This document shows, piece after piece, positions 1 through 7,244 of a stretch of DNA of 35,697 nucleotides (position 1 is the first letter of the stretch; each line of letters starts with the position of its first letter). Below the pieces are notes generated by a model. It was not told where the DNA came from. It searched no databases and saw only the letters and a list, made by a program, of their open reading frames with translations. Both the position numbers and the translations under genes were made by a program. Location of the stretch: positions 1 through 35,697 of the forward strand of contig DASTZC010000227.1 in the NCBI GenBank assembly GCA_035764505.1, written 5' to 3'. The stretch comes from Candidatus Polarisedimenticolia bacterium (GTDB taxonomy: Bacteria > Acidobacteriota > Polarisedimenticolia > Gp22-AA2 > AA152).

Positions 1-949
1 GCTCGCCGGTCACCGGGTTGCGCACGCCGATGAACAGCGAATAGGTCCCAGGCGGGACCGAGACGCGTCCCTGGTAGAGGCGGAAGCCGTCCACGTTCCC
101 GGCGGCGGCATCGGAGGTCCGGAACGAGTCGGGACGGGCCAGGTCGTAGGCGGCGGTGCCGTCTGAGAACCGGGCGTAGATCACCCAGTTCACGGGGGGA
201 TCGGAGCGCAGGATCCCGAGCGTCACCAGGACGGACGTGCTTCCGTCCTTCGCCAGGAAGAAGTCGTAGTGGGTGCGGAAGCGCTTCGGATCGATGGATG
301 GCTGTGAGGCGGCGATGGTGTCCAGGAGCTTTTGCGGTTCCGGGGGGATCTGGGCCGCCGTCGCCTGGATGGCCAGCAGCTTCGGCGTTCCCATCAGCTG
401 TTCCAGCCGGTTCATCGCCAACCGATCCGTGAGCTCGAATTCCGTCGAATTGGTGCGGATGAACCTCATCTCGGTGTCGCGTTCCATGCCGGGAAAGCGC
501 GGCTGGTGATAGAACCAGGTGAAGAAGGGAACCTCCTTACCGCGCGGCGAAGTCGCGGTTCCCTGCTGGACCTCGTCGGGCGGACCCAGCAGGACGTAGA
601 ACTTCCCCCGGTCGGTCTTCCACCCCGGGTAGGGGGCGTCCCGGAACAGATGGTTGGCCTCCGCGACACGACGGCTGAACAGCAGCTCGGCCTCGTTGGC
701 CGGGGTCGAGGGGTCGGCATCGCGGCGCGCCCAGAAGTCCTCGATGAATTTCCGGCGCTCCTCCTCGGAGCCCAGTCCCCGGTACTGCTTCTCCTCGGCC
801 TTGGTTATCAGGTAGCGTACCGGCCCCTGATACCAGTCCTTGGTCGGCAGGTTCCAGTCCTTCTCCTCGGCGGCGCCCAGAGGAAGGGCGGAAAAGAGCA
901 GCAGGATGACGGCGAGCCGGAGCCCGCGGCGCCGCGGCGGGGTTGACAC
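1..949 (-). CDS. GWxTD-domain secreted protein (3' end cut by the window)
   Basis: The frame runs leftward from a GTG at 949 and stays open to the window edge, giving 316 residues without a stop. Residues 1-30 look like a signal peptide: an Arg-rich start, then LAVILLLFSALPLGAA. The mature start carries the GWxTD-type block: WYQGPVRYLIT, then a run of Glu/Arg-rich helix ending EDFWARRDADPSTP, then PGWKTDRGKFYVLLGPPDEV. These are the hallmarks of the GWxTD family, found in Acidobacteria and related phyla; its biochemical function is unknown to me. A second region (about 210-316) looks beta-rich and ends in GTYSLFIGVRNPVTGE. No strong ribosome binding site precedes the GTG, and the codon lies against the -35 box of the divergent gene, so the exact start is uncertain. 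The protein probably acts in the envelope. Confidence 0.8.
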   Translation of the reverse strand, partial: MSTPPRRRGLRLAVILLLFSALPLGAAEEKDWNLPTKDWYQGPVRYLITKAEEKQYRGLGSEEERRKFIEDFWARRDADPSTPANEAELLFSRRVAEANHLFRDAPYPGWKTDRGKFYVLLGPPDEVQQGTATSPRGKEVPFFTWFYHQPRFPGMERDTEMRFIRTNSTEFELTDRLAMNRLEQLMGTPKLLAIQATAAQIPPEPQKLLDTIAASQPSIDPKRFRTHYDFFLAKDGSTSVLVTLGILRSDPPVNWVIYARFSDGTAAYDLARPDSFRTSDAAAGNVDGFRLYQGRVSVPPGTYSLFIGVRNPVTGE

Positions 950-972
950 GCCGCGCGGCGGGTTCCTATACT
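943..972 (+). promoter_or_regulatory. Sigma-70-type promoter for the gene at 996
   Basis: TTGACA at 943-948 and TATACT at 967-972 are separated by 18 bases: a full -35 match and a five-of-six -10. Transcription would start near 979, leaving a leader of about 17 bases. The -35 box overlaps the likely GTG start region of the divergent GWxTD gene. Confidence 0.65.
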
Positions 973-995
973 CGACCCATCGGGAAAAAAAGGGA

Positions 996-1412
996 ATGAA
1001 CAAGAAGCTGAACCCCGTGGAGCCGATCCCTCTCGAAGAGGGGCTCCTTCGCGTGCGCGCGGGGGAGGCAATCGTGCTCAGCATCGGCGCTCTGGATCGC
1101 CAGAGCGGCGTCGCCGAGATTCGCGCCCTGTGCCGGTCCCGCGAGAACCCCGACCTCACCGCGGTGGGGATTTGGAAGCTTGGCCCGACGTCTCCCGTGG
1201 AGCACTACTTCCCGGTCCCCGTACCGATCCCGGAATCGTCACCGACGGTGGTCTGGGAGCTGGAGACGATTCTCCTCATCGATGGACAGGGAAATCGCCG
1301 GACCTACGCCGCCGGCAAGGACTTCGATGAGTTTCTCTTTCAGGTGGAGGGGATAGAAGGGGTGGACTCCACCCCTCCGAAGCTCCTGGGTATCCGCGTC
1401 GATCCCGCCTAA
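996..1412 (+). CDS. Conserved-looking hypothetical protein, 138 aa
   Basis: The ATG at 996 follows a purine-rich AAAAAAAGGGA stretch and sits about 17 bases past the predicted transcription start. An upstream in-frame ATG at 840 would read through the promoter and is not used here. I do not recognise the family. The protein has no signal peptide, membrane segment or cysteine pair. It alternates short hydrophobic stretches with Pro/Gly turns (for example GLLRVRAGEAIVLSIGAL and PTVVWELETILLIDGQG), which suggests a small beta-rich domain. It stands alone between divergent and convergent neighbours. Its stop overlaps the stop of the convergent cyclophilin gene in the four bases CTAA. Confidence 0.7.
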   Translation: MNKKLNPVEPIPLEEGLLRVRAGEAIVLSIGALDRQSGVAEIRALCRSRENPDLTAVGIWKLGPTSPVEHYFPVPVPIPESSPTVVWELETILLIDGQGNRRTYAAGKDFDEFLFQVEGIEGVDSTPPKLLGIRVDPA

Positions 1413-2413
1413 TTCTTGCCCGCGCCTCCGGCGGATTTGGTCTCCTTGCCGGTAACCTCCGTCAGCGTCGCCTTTTTGATCAGCAGAGGCTTCACCGGCT
1501 TCTCCGGCGTGCCGGGAGCGGCTCCCTGGGTCTTCAGGGTGGGGACCAGGGCCAGCGTCTTGACCGTGTCCATTCCCTCCACGACCTTTCCGAGGACGGT
1601 CACCGCCCCCCGCAGATCCTGACGCGCGACCGCCGTGATCATGATGTGGGATCCCGAGTCCATCGAGCCGGTCTCCCGATTTCTCGCCTGGATCAGCGTC
1701 CCCGCATCGATCGGGGCCTTGGAAGGCTCCGGATCCAGGTTGTAGCCCGAGCCGGCCGCCAGGTCCCCGGTGGGTGAGCCGCCGATGATCGCCACTCCCG
1801 GGATGATCCGGTGGAACTGATTGCCGTTGTAGAAGCCCTGGTGGATCAGGTCGACCAGATTACGCACGTGCCGTGGGGCGAGATCCTTGTTGAGCTCGAC
1901 CGTGATGTTGCCGAAATCGGTCTCGAAGCGGACGCGATAATCCTTCTTGGGATCGTACTTCTGCACGATGTGCAGGATGATCTCGTTGCTGGCGGCGTTC
2001 TCTCCCTTCCAGGTGAGGCGGTAGTTGCCGGCCTTCTGCAGCCCCGGGAACAGCTCGTTGATCGGCAGGATGCGTCCGAAGAAGGCGCTCTTCTCCAGGC
2101 TCTTGGGCTGGGTCAGCGCGATCGGAGCACCTTCGGCCATCTTCAGCTTCGTTCCTTTGGCGTCCTCGACCACCAGCCCCGGAAGGAGATTCAGCCCCTT
2201 GGCGTTGTCGTAGGTCGCCTCGGAGTTGTTCTTCACCGTCATGGCGACCGGCAGATCGTCCCCTTCGTAATAGTAGGGAAGCTGGGTCTCGAAGTAGACC
2301 GAGAGGGGCGGCTTCGCGTCGGCCGCGATCGCCATTGCCGAGAGGAGCGCCAGAGCCGTGATTGCCATCGAGCCTGAGAGCGGGGAAATCCACCGAGTTC
2401 GCCGGGTCGTCAA
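1409..2413 (-). CDS. Secreted cyclophilin-type protein with degenerate active site
   Basis: The protein has 334 residues from a TTG at 2413, which has GAGGTGA four bases upstream. An ATG 23 codons earlier lacks such a site. Residues 1-33 form a signal peptide ending AMAIAADA. Residues 35-150 look like an Ig-like or beta-sandwich domain, and residues 160-285 match the cyclophilin fold (RFETDFGNITVELN, then FHRIIPGVAIIGG, then GAVTVLGKVVEGMDTV). Arg202 corresponds to the catalytic Arg55 of human CypA. However, the positions of Phe60, Gln63, Gln111, Phe112 and Phe113 read Val207, Ile210, His256, Ile257 and Met258. Proline isomerase activity is therefore doubtful, and a periplasmic chaperone or binding role is possible. 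The C-terminal tail is Pro/Lys-rich. The gene is transcribed alone. Confidence 0.85.
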   Translation of the reverse strand: MTTRRTRWISPLSGSMAITALALLSAMAIAADAKPPLSVYFETQLPYYYEGDDLPVAMTVKNNSEATYDNAKGLNLLPGLVVEDAKGTKLKMAEGAPIALTQPKSLEKSAFFGRILPINELFPGLQKAGNYRLTWKGENAASNEIILHIVQKYDPKKDYRVRFETDFGNITVELNKDLAPRHVRNLVDLIHQGFYNGNQFHRIIPGVAIIGGSPTGDLAAGSGYNLDPEPSKAPIDAGTLIQARNRETGSMDSGSHIMITAVARQDLRGAVTVLGKVVEGMDTVKTLALVPTLKTQGAAPGTPEKPVKPLLIKKATLTEVTGKETKSAGGAGKN

Positions 2414-2756
2414 ATGCTCACCTCGTTCGGGAGTCAGGAGTGTCCCGGCCTGACGCCGGGAGAAAGGGTCGGTATTCGGCAAAGTTTAGCGAGTTTCAAA
2501 GGGTAATCATGATAATGCGCCCTCCCGGAAGGGTCAAACCGCGCCGCGCCCGTGACGGGTCCGGGCGTCCCACGGCTGGCCTCGCCCGGCTTCCTCTTCG
2601 GCTCTTCCCTGACGGAAGCGCAAGGTCGCGCCGTTGGAATCTTGACACGCCGGTCGCAGACGCGCGCGGGCGCAGGGAACTTTGCGGCCGTTCGCATAAA
2701 AGCCTTGCAGGACACGGCTTTTCAGCGTATAGGGACGGGATACCACGGAGGCGAGC
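2414..2756. other. Divergent intergenic region, 343 bases
   Basis: This region separates the cyclophilin gene (minus) from the zinc-ribbon gene (plus). I see no convincing gene in it. On the minus strand TTGAAA near 2496-2501 could be a -35 box for the cyclophilin gene, but the matching -10 is poor. A TTGACA at 2642-2647 on the plus strand also has no good -10. The block at about 2480-2520 is AT-rich relative to its surroundings. Confidence 0.5.
2705..2733 (+). promoter_or_regulatory. Possible weak promoter for the zinc-ribbon gene
   Basis: TTGCAG at 2705-2710 and TATAGG at 2728-2733 are 17 bases apart. Matches to consensus are moderate (three and four of six). The predicted start near 2740 leaves a 17-base leader that contains the GGAGG ribosome site of the next gene. 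Confidence 0.3.
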
Positions 2757-3209
2757 TTGACCTGTTCCGGTTGCGGCGGAGCGCTCCAGGCGACCGAGTA
2801 CCTGGGCGTCGACATCGATCTTTGCATTCATTGCGGCGGCGTCTGGCTGGAGGACGGCCGCCTCAAGGACTTGATCGACGCGGCACGGCGCGGGCTCCCA
2901 TCCAAATCGATCGAGAACGCCACGCAGTTCCGCCCCAGCTTCCATCTGCATGAAAGCGACAAGACGCGCATCGTCAAGTGTCCCTGGTGCATCGGGGTGC
3001 TGAAGCCGGTCAACTACACCTCCTCCTCGGGCGTCGCCATCTACCGCTGCATCAACAACCATGGCGTCTGGGTCCCGAAGGACAACCTGGAGCGGCTTCT
3101 CCTGTTCCTGCAGATCTGGGACAGCTACCTGAAGCCGGCCCGGGGTGTCTACGCCCGCCTCGCCCCTCTCGGCAAGCAGCGCTTCCTGCGGCGCTATTCG
3201 GCATCCTGA
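2757..3209 (+). CDS. Double zinc-ribbon (TFIIB-type) protein
   Basis: The TTG at 2757 is preceded by GGAGGCGAG at good spacing, and no nearer ATG or GTG fits; 150 aa. The first ribbon (residues 3-35) has Cys3, Cys6, Cys23 and Cys26 with the CGGVWLEDGRL ending typical of the zf-TFIIB family. A second copy (residues 75-112) has Cys75, Cys78 and Cys98, but His102 takes the place of the fourth Cys in NNHGVWVPKDNL. The C-terminus is basic and aromatic (KPARGVYARLAPLGKQRF). The protein is presumably cytoplasmic. Family members are mostly uncharacterised and may bind nucleic acid or act as metal-bound scaffolds. The neighbouring haem lipoprotein appears to have its own promoter. Confidence 0.8.
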   Translation: MTCSGCGGALQATEYLGVDIDLCIHCGGVWLEDGRLKDLIDAARRGLPSKSIENATQFRPSFHLHESDKTRIVKCPWCIGVLKPVNYTSSSGVAIYRCINNHGVWVPKDNLERLLLFLQIWDSYLKPARGVYARLAPLGKQRFLRRYSAS

Positions 3210-3258
3210 GTCACCCGGATCCACGAAGAAACCGACGCGACGCACCAGCGAGCGGGCG

Positions 3259-3264
3259 TACAAT
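3259..3264 (+). promoter_or_regulatory. -10 box placing transcription start at the ATG
   Basis: TACAAT ends six bases before the ATG at 3271, with no ribosome site between. The expected transcription start coincides with the start codon, so the mRNA may be leaderless. I find no clear -35 box. Confidence 0.4.
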
Positions 3265-3270
3265 GGCTTC

Positions 3271-3690
3271 ATGCGCTTCGCCCCCGGACTCCTGCTGATG
3301 CCAATGATGCTGCTGGGATGCGCTCATCCCATGGAGGCGCGTCGCGTGCCTCCTGCTCCGCCGGCGCAGGACATCGACGCCGCGGCGCAACCCTTGCCGG
3401 CGGAGGTCGTGTCTTCTTTCCCCACACCGCCGGCGGCGCCAGCCGATGAACCGGTCGACTTCGCCAAGATCCTGCCCGTTCTCGAGCATCGATGTACTCC
3501 CTGCCACTTCCCGGGAGGAAGCATGCATGAGCGCCTTCCTTTCGAGCGGGTCGCAACCATCCGCGCCCTGGGTACGAAGCTCTTCACCCGCATCAAGGAC
3601 CCGGCGGAACAGGCCCTGATCCTCCGCTTCCTTTCCACCCCGGCGGAAAGCGACCCCGCTTCAGATAAGAGTTTTTCTCCTCCCCTGTAG
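3271..3690 (+). CDS. Small c-type haem lipoprotein
   Basis: The protein has 139 residues from the ATG at 3271. Residues 1-17 form a lipoprotein signal with lipobox LLGC (Cys17). Residues 20-60 are a Pro/Ala-rich linker, probably extending from the outer or inner membrane. Residues 62-125 hold one haem-attachment motif, Cys75-x2-Cys78-His79 (CTPCH), in a context (VDFAKILPVLEHRC...HFPGG) like the planctomycete-type cytochrome c domain of Acidobacteria and Planctomycetes. No obvious Met ligand motif is certain. It likely transfers electrons in the periplasm; the partner is not in this window. Starting at the upstream in-frame ATG (3145) would overlap the previous gene and destroy the lipobox context, so it is rejected. 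Confidence 0.8.
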   Translation: MRFAPGLLLMPMMLLGCAHPMEARRVPPAPPAQDIDAAAQPLPAEVVSSFPTPPAAPADEPVDFAKILPVLEHRCTPCHFPGGSMHERLPFERVATIRALGTKLFTRIKDPAEQALILRFLSTPAESDPASDKSFSPPL

Positions 3691-3764
3691 TTTTCCCCCT
3701 AATTCTCCGGTGTCGCGCTTCAGAAACCGAGTCAACACCGACCGCAAGGTTACGTGTTGCCGTT

Positions 3765-3796
3765 CAGCCGCCGGCCATTTTCTGGCCGGTCGGCTG
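3765..3796. terminator. Bidirectional hairpin between convergent genes
   Basis: CAGCCG then CCGGCCA, a TTTTC loop, TGGCCGG, a bulged T, then CGGCTG form a 13-bp stem. It lies between the stops of the haem lipoprotein (3690) and modA (3825). There is no T-run on either side, so it is a hairpin-only terminator candidate. Confidence 0.45.
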
Positions 3797-3824
3797 TAAG
3801 GGCAGCTATTTCTGATGCACGACA

Positions 3825-4601
3825 CTAAAACTCGGGCGTGAATCCGGCCTCTTCGAGGAGCGTGCGGGCCTGCGGGGATCTGAGGAAATCGAGGAACGAC
3901 CTCGCATAGGGCGAGGCACCGGGGTGCGCCACCAGGACGACCAGGTAGGGGATCTTCTCGTGGCTGTCGTGGGGCAGCGTGAGAACGGCCCGCGCGCCGG
4001 AGCGGCGCCGCGCTTCGGTGGCGTAGACGATGGCCAGATCGGCCTCGCCGGCTTCCAGCAGCGCCAGCGCCTTCTCGGCATCCTGAGTCGGGATCATCCG
4101 GGGGCGTATCGTCTCCCAGATACCGGCGGTGGTCAGGGCCTGCCGGACGAAAGGACCCGGTACGGTGGCTTCGGGGTTCGGAAACGCGACGCGGCGAAAG
4201 CGCGCGGCGCCGATCTCCTGCGGGGAGCGGAGCGGCTCGGTTCCGGAAGGGGCGACCACCACCAGGCTGTTCGTGGCCCAGAGATAGCTGGAGTCCTCGT
4301 TCACCATCCCCGTCCGAAGCAGCTGCGCCAGGACTCCGCGGGTGGAGGAGACGAAGAGATCGGCGTTCGCTCCCGACAGGATCTTCGAGGCCAGAGCCGG
4401 GGAGGTGCCTCCGGTTACCTGCACCAGCGTCGCGGTCTTGCGGGTGAAGGCCTCGCCGATCTTCTCGAGCACCTCCACCGTGCCGTTGGCCGCGAAGACG
4501 GAAACCGGCGCCGCGGCGGGGGCTTCGGGGCGCGCCTCGACGCCGCCACTGAAGACGAGAATCGCCGCGGCCAGGAACCGTAAGATGAAGCTGCGCTGCA
4601 T
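3825..4601 (-). CDS. modA: Molybdate ABC transporter substrate-binding protein
   Basis: The protein has 258 residues with a signal peptide (about 1-24, FLAAAILVFSGGVEA). The body follows the ModA periplasmic binding fold. The first lobe starts VSVFAANGTVEVLEKIGEAF. The GGTSPALASKILSGANADLFVSS segment contains the oxyanion-binding loop and the conserved Ala-Asp. The second lobe contains DLAIVYATEA and ends LLEEAGFTPEF. It would bind molybdate or tungstate in the periplasm and deliver it to ModB/ModC, but neither is adjacent, so the gene is an orphan here. Its promoter puts the transcription start on the ATG itself and there is no ribosome site. A related oxyanion or another ligand cannot be excluded. 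Confidence 0.85.
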   Translation of the reverse strand: MQRSFILRFLAAAILVFSGGVEARPEAPAAAPVSVFAANGTVEVLEKIGEAFTRKTATLVQVTGGTSPALASKILSGANADLFVSSTRGVLAQLLRTGMVNEDSSYLWATNSLVVVAPSGTEPLRSPQEIGAARFRRVAFPNPEATVPGPFVRQALTTAGIWETIRPRMIPTQDAEKALALLEAGEADLAIVYATEARRRSGARAVLTLPHDSHEKIPYLVVLVAHPGASPYARSFLDFLRSPQARTLLEEAGFTPEF

Positions 4602-4607
4602 CCAATC

Positions 4608-4635
4608 ATTATGTCCGGCCGCACGAGGGAGTCAA
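4608..4635 (-). promoter_or_regulatory. Strong promoter for a leaderless modA mRNA
   Basis: On the minus strand TTGACT (4635-4630), a 16-base spacer, and CATAAT (4613-4608) each match consensus at five of six bases. Six bases separate the -10 box from the ATG at 4601, so transcription should begin at or within a base of the start codon. Confidence 0.6.
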
Positions 4636-4647
4636 CCCCACCCGTGC

Positions 4648-4663
4648 CCGGCCGACAGGCCGG
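4648..4663 (-). terminator. Short CCGGCC hairpin after comF
   Basis: CCGGCC, GACA loop and GGCCGG form a perfect 6-bp stem 13 bases past the comF stop (4677) and just upstream of the modA promoter. It has no T-run. It may end comF transcription. Confidence 0.35.
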
Positions 4664-4676
4664 CTGTCTTCCCGTG

Positions 4677-5423
4677 TCAGAGCACCGTGCGCGCCAGGGT
4701 CACCACCCGGACCCCCCGCGCGCCACCGCGCCGCAGGACCCGGGCGCACTCCTCGATGGTGCACCCCGTGGTGAAGATATCGTCCACCAGCAGAATGCGC
4801 TTTCCCAGAACCGCCGCGCCGGGTCCGAGGGCGAAGGTCCCGCGCAGGTTCCGGCGGCGGTCACGCTTGCCGAGCGTGGTTTGCGAGCGAGTAGGCGTCG
4901 TCTTGAGGAGCAGGCGCGGTGCGTGCGGCACGCCTGAGGCCTCGGCGACCGCCAGGGACAACAGCTCCGACTGGTTGAAGCCGCGCTCGCGCACCCGGCG
5001 CGGGTGCAGCGGCACCGGTGCGATCCAGTCGACCTCGGCGGTCTCGCCCGCAAGGGAACGGAACATCCATCGGCCGAGGCGGCGTCCGAGGGCGCGCTCA
5101 CCATCGAACTTCACCCGGTGGATGGCGTCGCGCAGCGACCCTTCGTAAATCCCAGATGACCGGCAGCGATCGAAAGGGCGGTCGCGATGCCGGCATTCGC
5201 CGCACAGGTAGGCGGGAGTCGGCGAGGGATGCTCGAAGGCGAACACCGGCTCGCCGCAGCGCCGGCAGCAGGGTCCCTCCAGCCGGCGGAAGGACCGCCA
5301 GCATGGCGGACAGACTCCACCTTCCTGAATGGCGGGAAGGGGGCCACGGCAGACCAGGCAGTCGGCCGGGAGGAGCGCGGCGGCCAGTGGCGCGAGGAGC
5401 CGCCGGAAGGTCGGAAACGTCAA
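4677..5423 (-). CDS. comF: ComF-family phosphoribosyltransferase-like protein
   Basis: The protein has 248 residues from a TTG at 5423, three bases after the gpmI stop, with GGTGAGG overlapping that stop. Translation is therefore probably coupled to gpmI. The N-terminus is a zinc-ribbon region with paired cysteines (CLVC near 22-25, CPPC near 38-41, CRRC near 53-56, CGEC near 74-77). The phosphoribosyltransferase fold follows, with FNQSELLSLAVAEA and the PRPP-loop signature LLVDDIFTTG near 213-222. ComF proteins are needed for DNA uptake in naturally competent bacteria, where they act in the cytosol on incoming single strands, but the gene is also widespread in species not known to be competent. 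Confidence 0.9.
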   Translation of the reverse strand: MTFPTFRRLLAPLAAALLPADCLVCRGPLPAIQEGGVCPPCWRSFRRLEGPCCRRCGEPVFAFEHPSPTPAYLCGECRHRDRPFDRCRSSGIYEGSLRDAIHRVKFDGERALGRRLGRWMFRSLAGETAEVDWIAPVPLHPRRVRERGFNQSELLSLAVAEASGVPHAPRLLLKTTPTRSQTTLGKRDRRRNLRGTFALGPGAAVLGKRILLVDDIFTTGCTIEECARVLRRGGARGVRVVTLARTVL

Positions 5424-5426
5424 GCC

Positions 5427-6989
5427 TCACCCCGAAATCAGGGATCGGCCCTCCATCTCGTTGGGTGCGTCCAGCTCCAGGATCTCGAGCAAGGTCGGGG
5501 CAACGTCGGAAAGCAGGCCGCCTTCCCGGAGCTTTTTCCCCTTGTGGCGCTCGCTGACCAGCACGCAGGGGACCGGATTCGTGGTGTGCGCGGTATGCGG
5601 CTCTCCGGTGGCGTAATCGACCATCTGCTCGGCGTTTCCGTGATCCGCGGTGACCAGGGCGGTGCCGCCCTTTTCGCGGATCGCCTTCAGGACCGAGCCG
5701 ACGGCGCGGTCCACCGCCTCGACCGCCGACACCGTCGCCGCGTAGACCCCGGTGTGGCCGACCATGTCGCAGTTGGCGAAATTCAAGATGACCACCAGGT
5801 CCTTCTTCTCTCCCACCTTGCGGATGAGCTCCTGCGCGATGCCGGGGGCGCTCATCTCAGGCCTGAGATCGTAGGTGGCCACCTTCTGCGACGGCACCAG
5901 GATCCTCTCCTCCCCGGAGTAGGTACGCTCCTCGCCGCCGTTGAAGAAGAAGGTGACATGCGCATATTTTTCAGTCTCGGCGAGGCGCAGCTGTGGCAAA
6001 CCGGCCGCCGACAGGGCCTGCCCGAAGTTCCCCTCGATGTTCTGGGGCGGGAAGAAGAACGGCAGCGAGAAGCTCCGGTCGTAGCGCGTCATGCCGGCGA
6101 AGCCGGCGAGGCGCGGGACCGGGGCGCGGTCGAAGCGATCGAACTCCTTGTCGGCAAGGGCGCGGGTGAGCTGCCGGGCCCGATCGGCGCGGAAATTGAA
6201 GAACAGAAGGGCGTCGCCGTCCCGTATGGCGCCGGCAGCGAGGTCTCCCTTGACGGGGAGGACGGCCGGGGGGAGGAACTCGTCGGTGACGCCCGCCTCG
6301 TAGGCCGACTGCACCACAGATTCGACGCGATCTCCCACGGTCCCGTCGCGGAACACCAGAGCACGGTAGGCTTTCTCCGTCCGATCCCAGCGGTTGTCCC
6401 GATCCATCGCGAAATAGCGGCCGACGACCGTGGCGATCGAGCCGGCCCCTTCGATCTCGAGGTAAGCGCTCAAATCCTTAAGGTAACCGAGACCGGAGCG
6501 CGGCGGAGTGTCGCGCCCGTCGGTGAAGGCATGGATGAAGATCTCGCCCGCGTCCCGCCGCCGGGCGATGCGCAGGAGAGCTTTGAGATGATCGAGATGA
6601 CTGTGCACGCCGCCGTCGGAGACCAGGCCCATCAGGTGCAGGCGCCCCTTGGCTGCCCGGACCCGGTCGATCAGCTCGAGCAGGACCTCGTTGCGATCCA
6701 GCTCGTGCGACTCGATCGCGAGATTGATGCGGCTCAGGTCCTGGAAGACGACCCGTCCCGCCCCCATGCAGATGTGTCCGACCTCCGAGTTGCCAATCAC
6801 CCCCGTGGGGAGACCGACGGCCTCGCCGGAAGCGCGCAGCAGCGTCCGAGGATAGTCCTCGAGAATCTGGCGCAGGTGCGGCGCGTCGGCATGCGCCACC
6901 GCGTTGAAATCCTGTCGCTCGCTGTGTCCCCAGCCGTCCAGCACGATGAGCGCCAGCGGCAGGCTGCTTCGATTGGCGATACGGGTCAT
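5427..6989 (-). CDS. gpmI: 2,3-bisphosphoglycerate-independent phosphoglycerate mutase
   Basis: The protein has 520 residues, the usual family length. It interconverts 3- and 2-phosphoglycerate in glycolysis, using two Mn2+ ions and a phosphoserine intermediate. The N-terminal metal motif is IVLDGWG (Asp18), and the catalytic serine is Ser68 in VIGNSEVGH. Further family blocks are HSHLDHLKALL, FTDGRDTPP, FFNFRADRARQL, NFANCDMVGHTG and VTADHGNAEQM. The ATG at 6989 is chosen because AGGA lies seven bases upstream; a GTG two codons earlier would sit on that site. It heads a two-gene unit with comF, whose start lies three bases past its stop. Confidence 0.96.
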   Translation of the reverse strand: MTRIANRSSLPLALIVLDGWGHSERQDFNAVAHADAPHLRQILEDYPRTLLRASGEAVGLPTGVIGNSEVGHICMGAGRVVFQDLSRINLAIESHELDRNEVLLELIDRVRAAKGRLHLMGLVSDGGVHSHLDHLKALLRIARRRDAGEIFIHAFTDGRDTPPRSGLGYLKDLSAYLEIEGAGSIATVVGRYFAMDRDNRWDRTEKAYRALVFRDGTVGDRVESVVQSAYEAGVTDEFLPPAVLPVKGDLAAGAIRDGDALLFFNFRADRARQLTRALADKEFDRFDRAPVPRLAGFAGMTRYDRSFSLPFFFPPQNIEGNFGQALSAAGLPQLRLAETEKYAHVTFFFNGGEERTYSGEERILVPSQKVATYDLRPEMSAPGIAQELIRKVGEKKDLVVILNFANCDMVGHTGVYAATVSAVEAVDRAVGSVLKAIREKGGTALVTADHGNAEQMVDYATGEPHTAHTTNPVPCVLVSERHKGKKLREGGLLSDVAPTLLEILELDAPNEMEGRSLISG

Positions 6990-7113
6990 GGCCACATCCT
7001 AAAGAGCTTCCCGGCGGGATCTCTCCGGCGCCTCGGCCGGTTCAGGATTCTCGTCACGGGATGTCCTGTGCGGGGAGCGGGAGCCCTGCAAGACAAGGTG
7101 CAAGAGTCCCGAG

Positions 7114-7142
7114 AGGGTATGAGATCGGGCGCGGCGAGTCAA
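7114..7142 (-). promoter_or_regulatory. Probable promoter of gpmI-comF
   Basis: On the minus strand TTGACT (7142-7137) and TACCCT (7119-7114) are 17 bases apart. The -35 is good and the -10 is weak. It would give a leader of about 118 bases before gpmI. Confidence 0.35.
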
Positions 7143-7244
7143 CTCCGCGGCATCAGGCTGTTCCGCGGAAGATTGGAATCGCCGGACGGGGACGCTGCAT
7201 CCAAGGGGTGACCGGCGCATCCCGCCTGGAAAGAGGAGCCCCGC

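Noticed and set aside
2642-2647. A perfect TTGACA as a possible promoter for the zinc-ribbon gene.
   Set aside because: No acceptable -10 box lies 15-19 bases downstream.
5187-7211. A 674-codon open frame on the plus strand opposite gpmI and comF.
   Set aside because: Antisense shadow; gpmI and comF are unmistakable on the minus strand.
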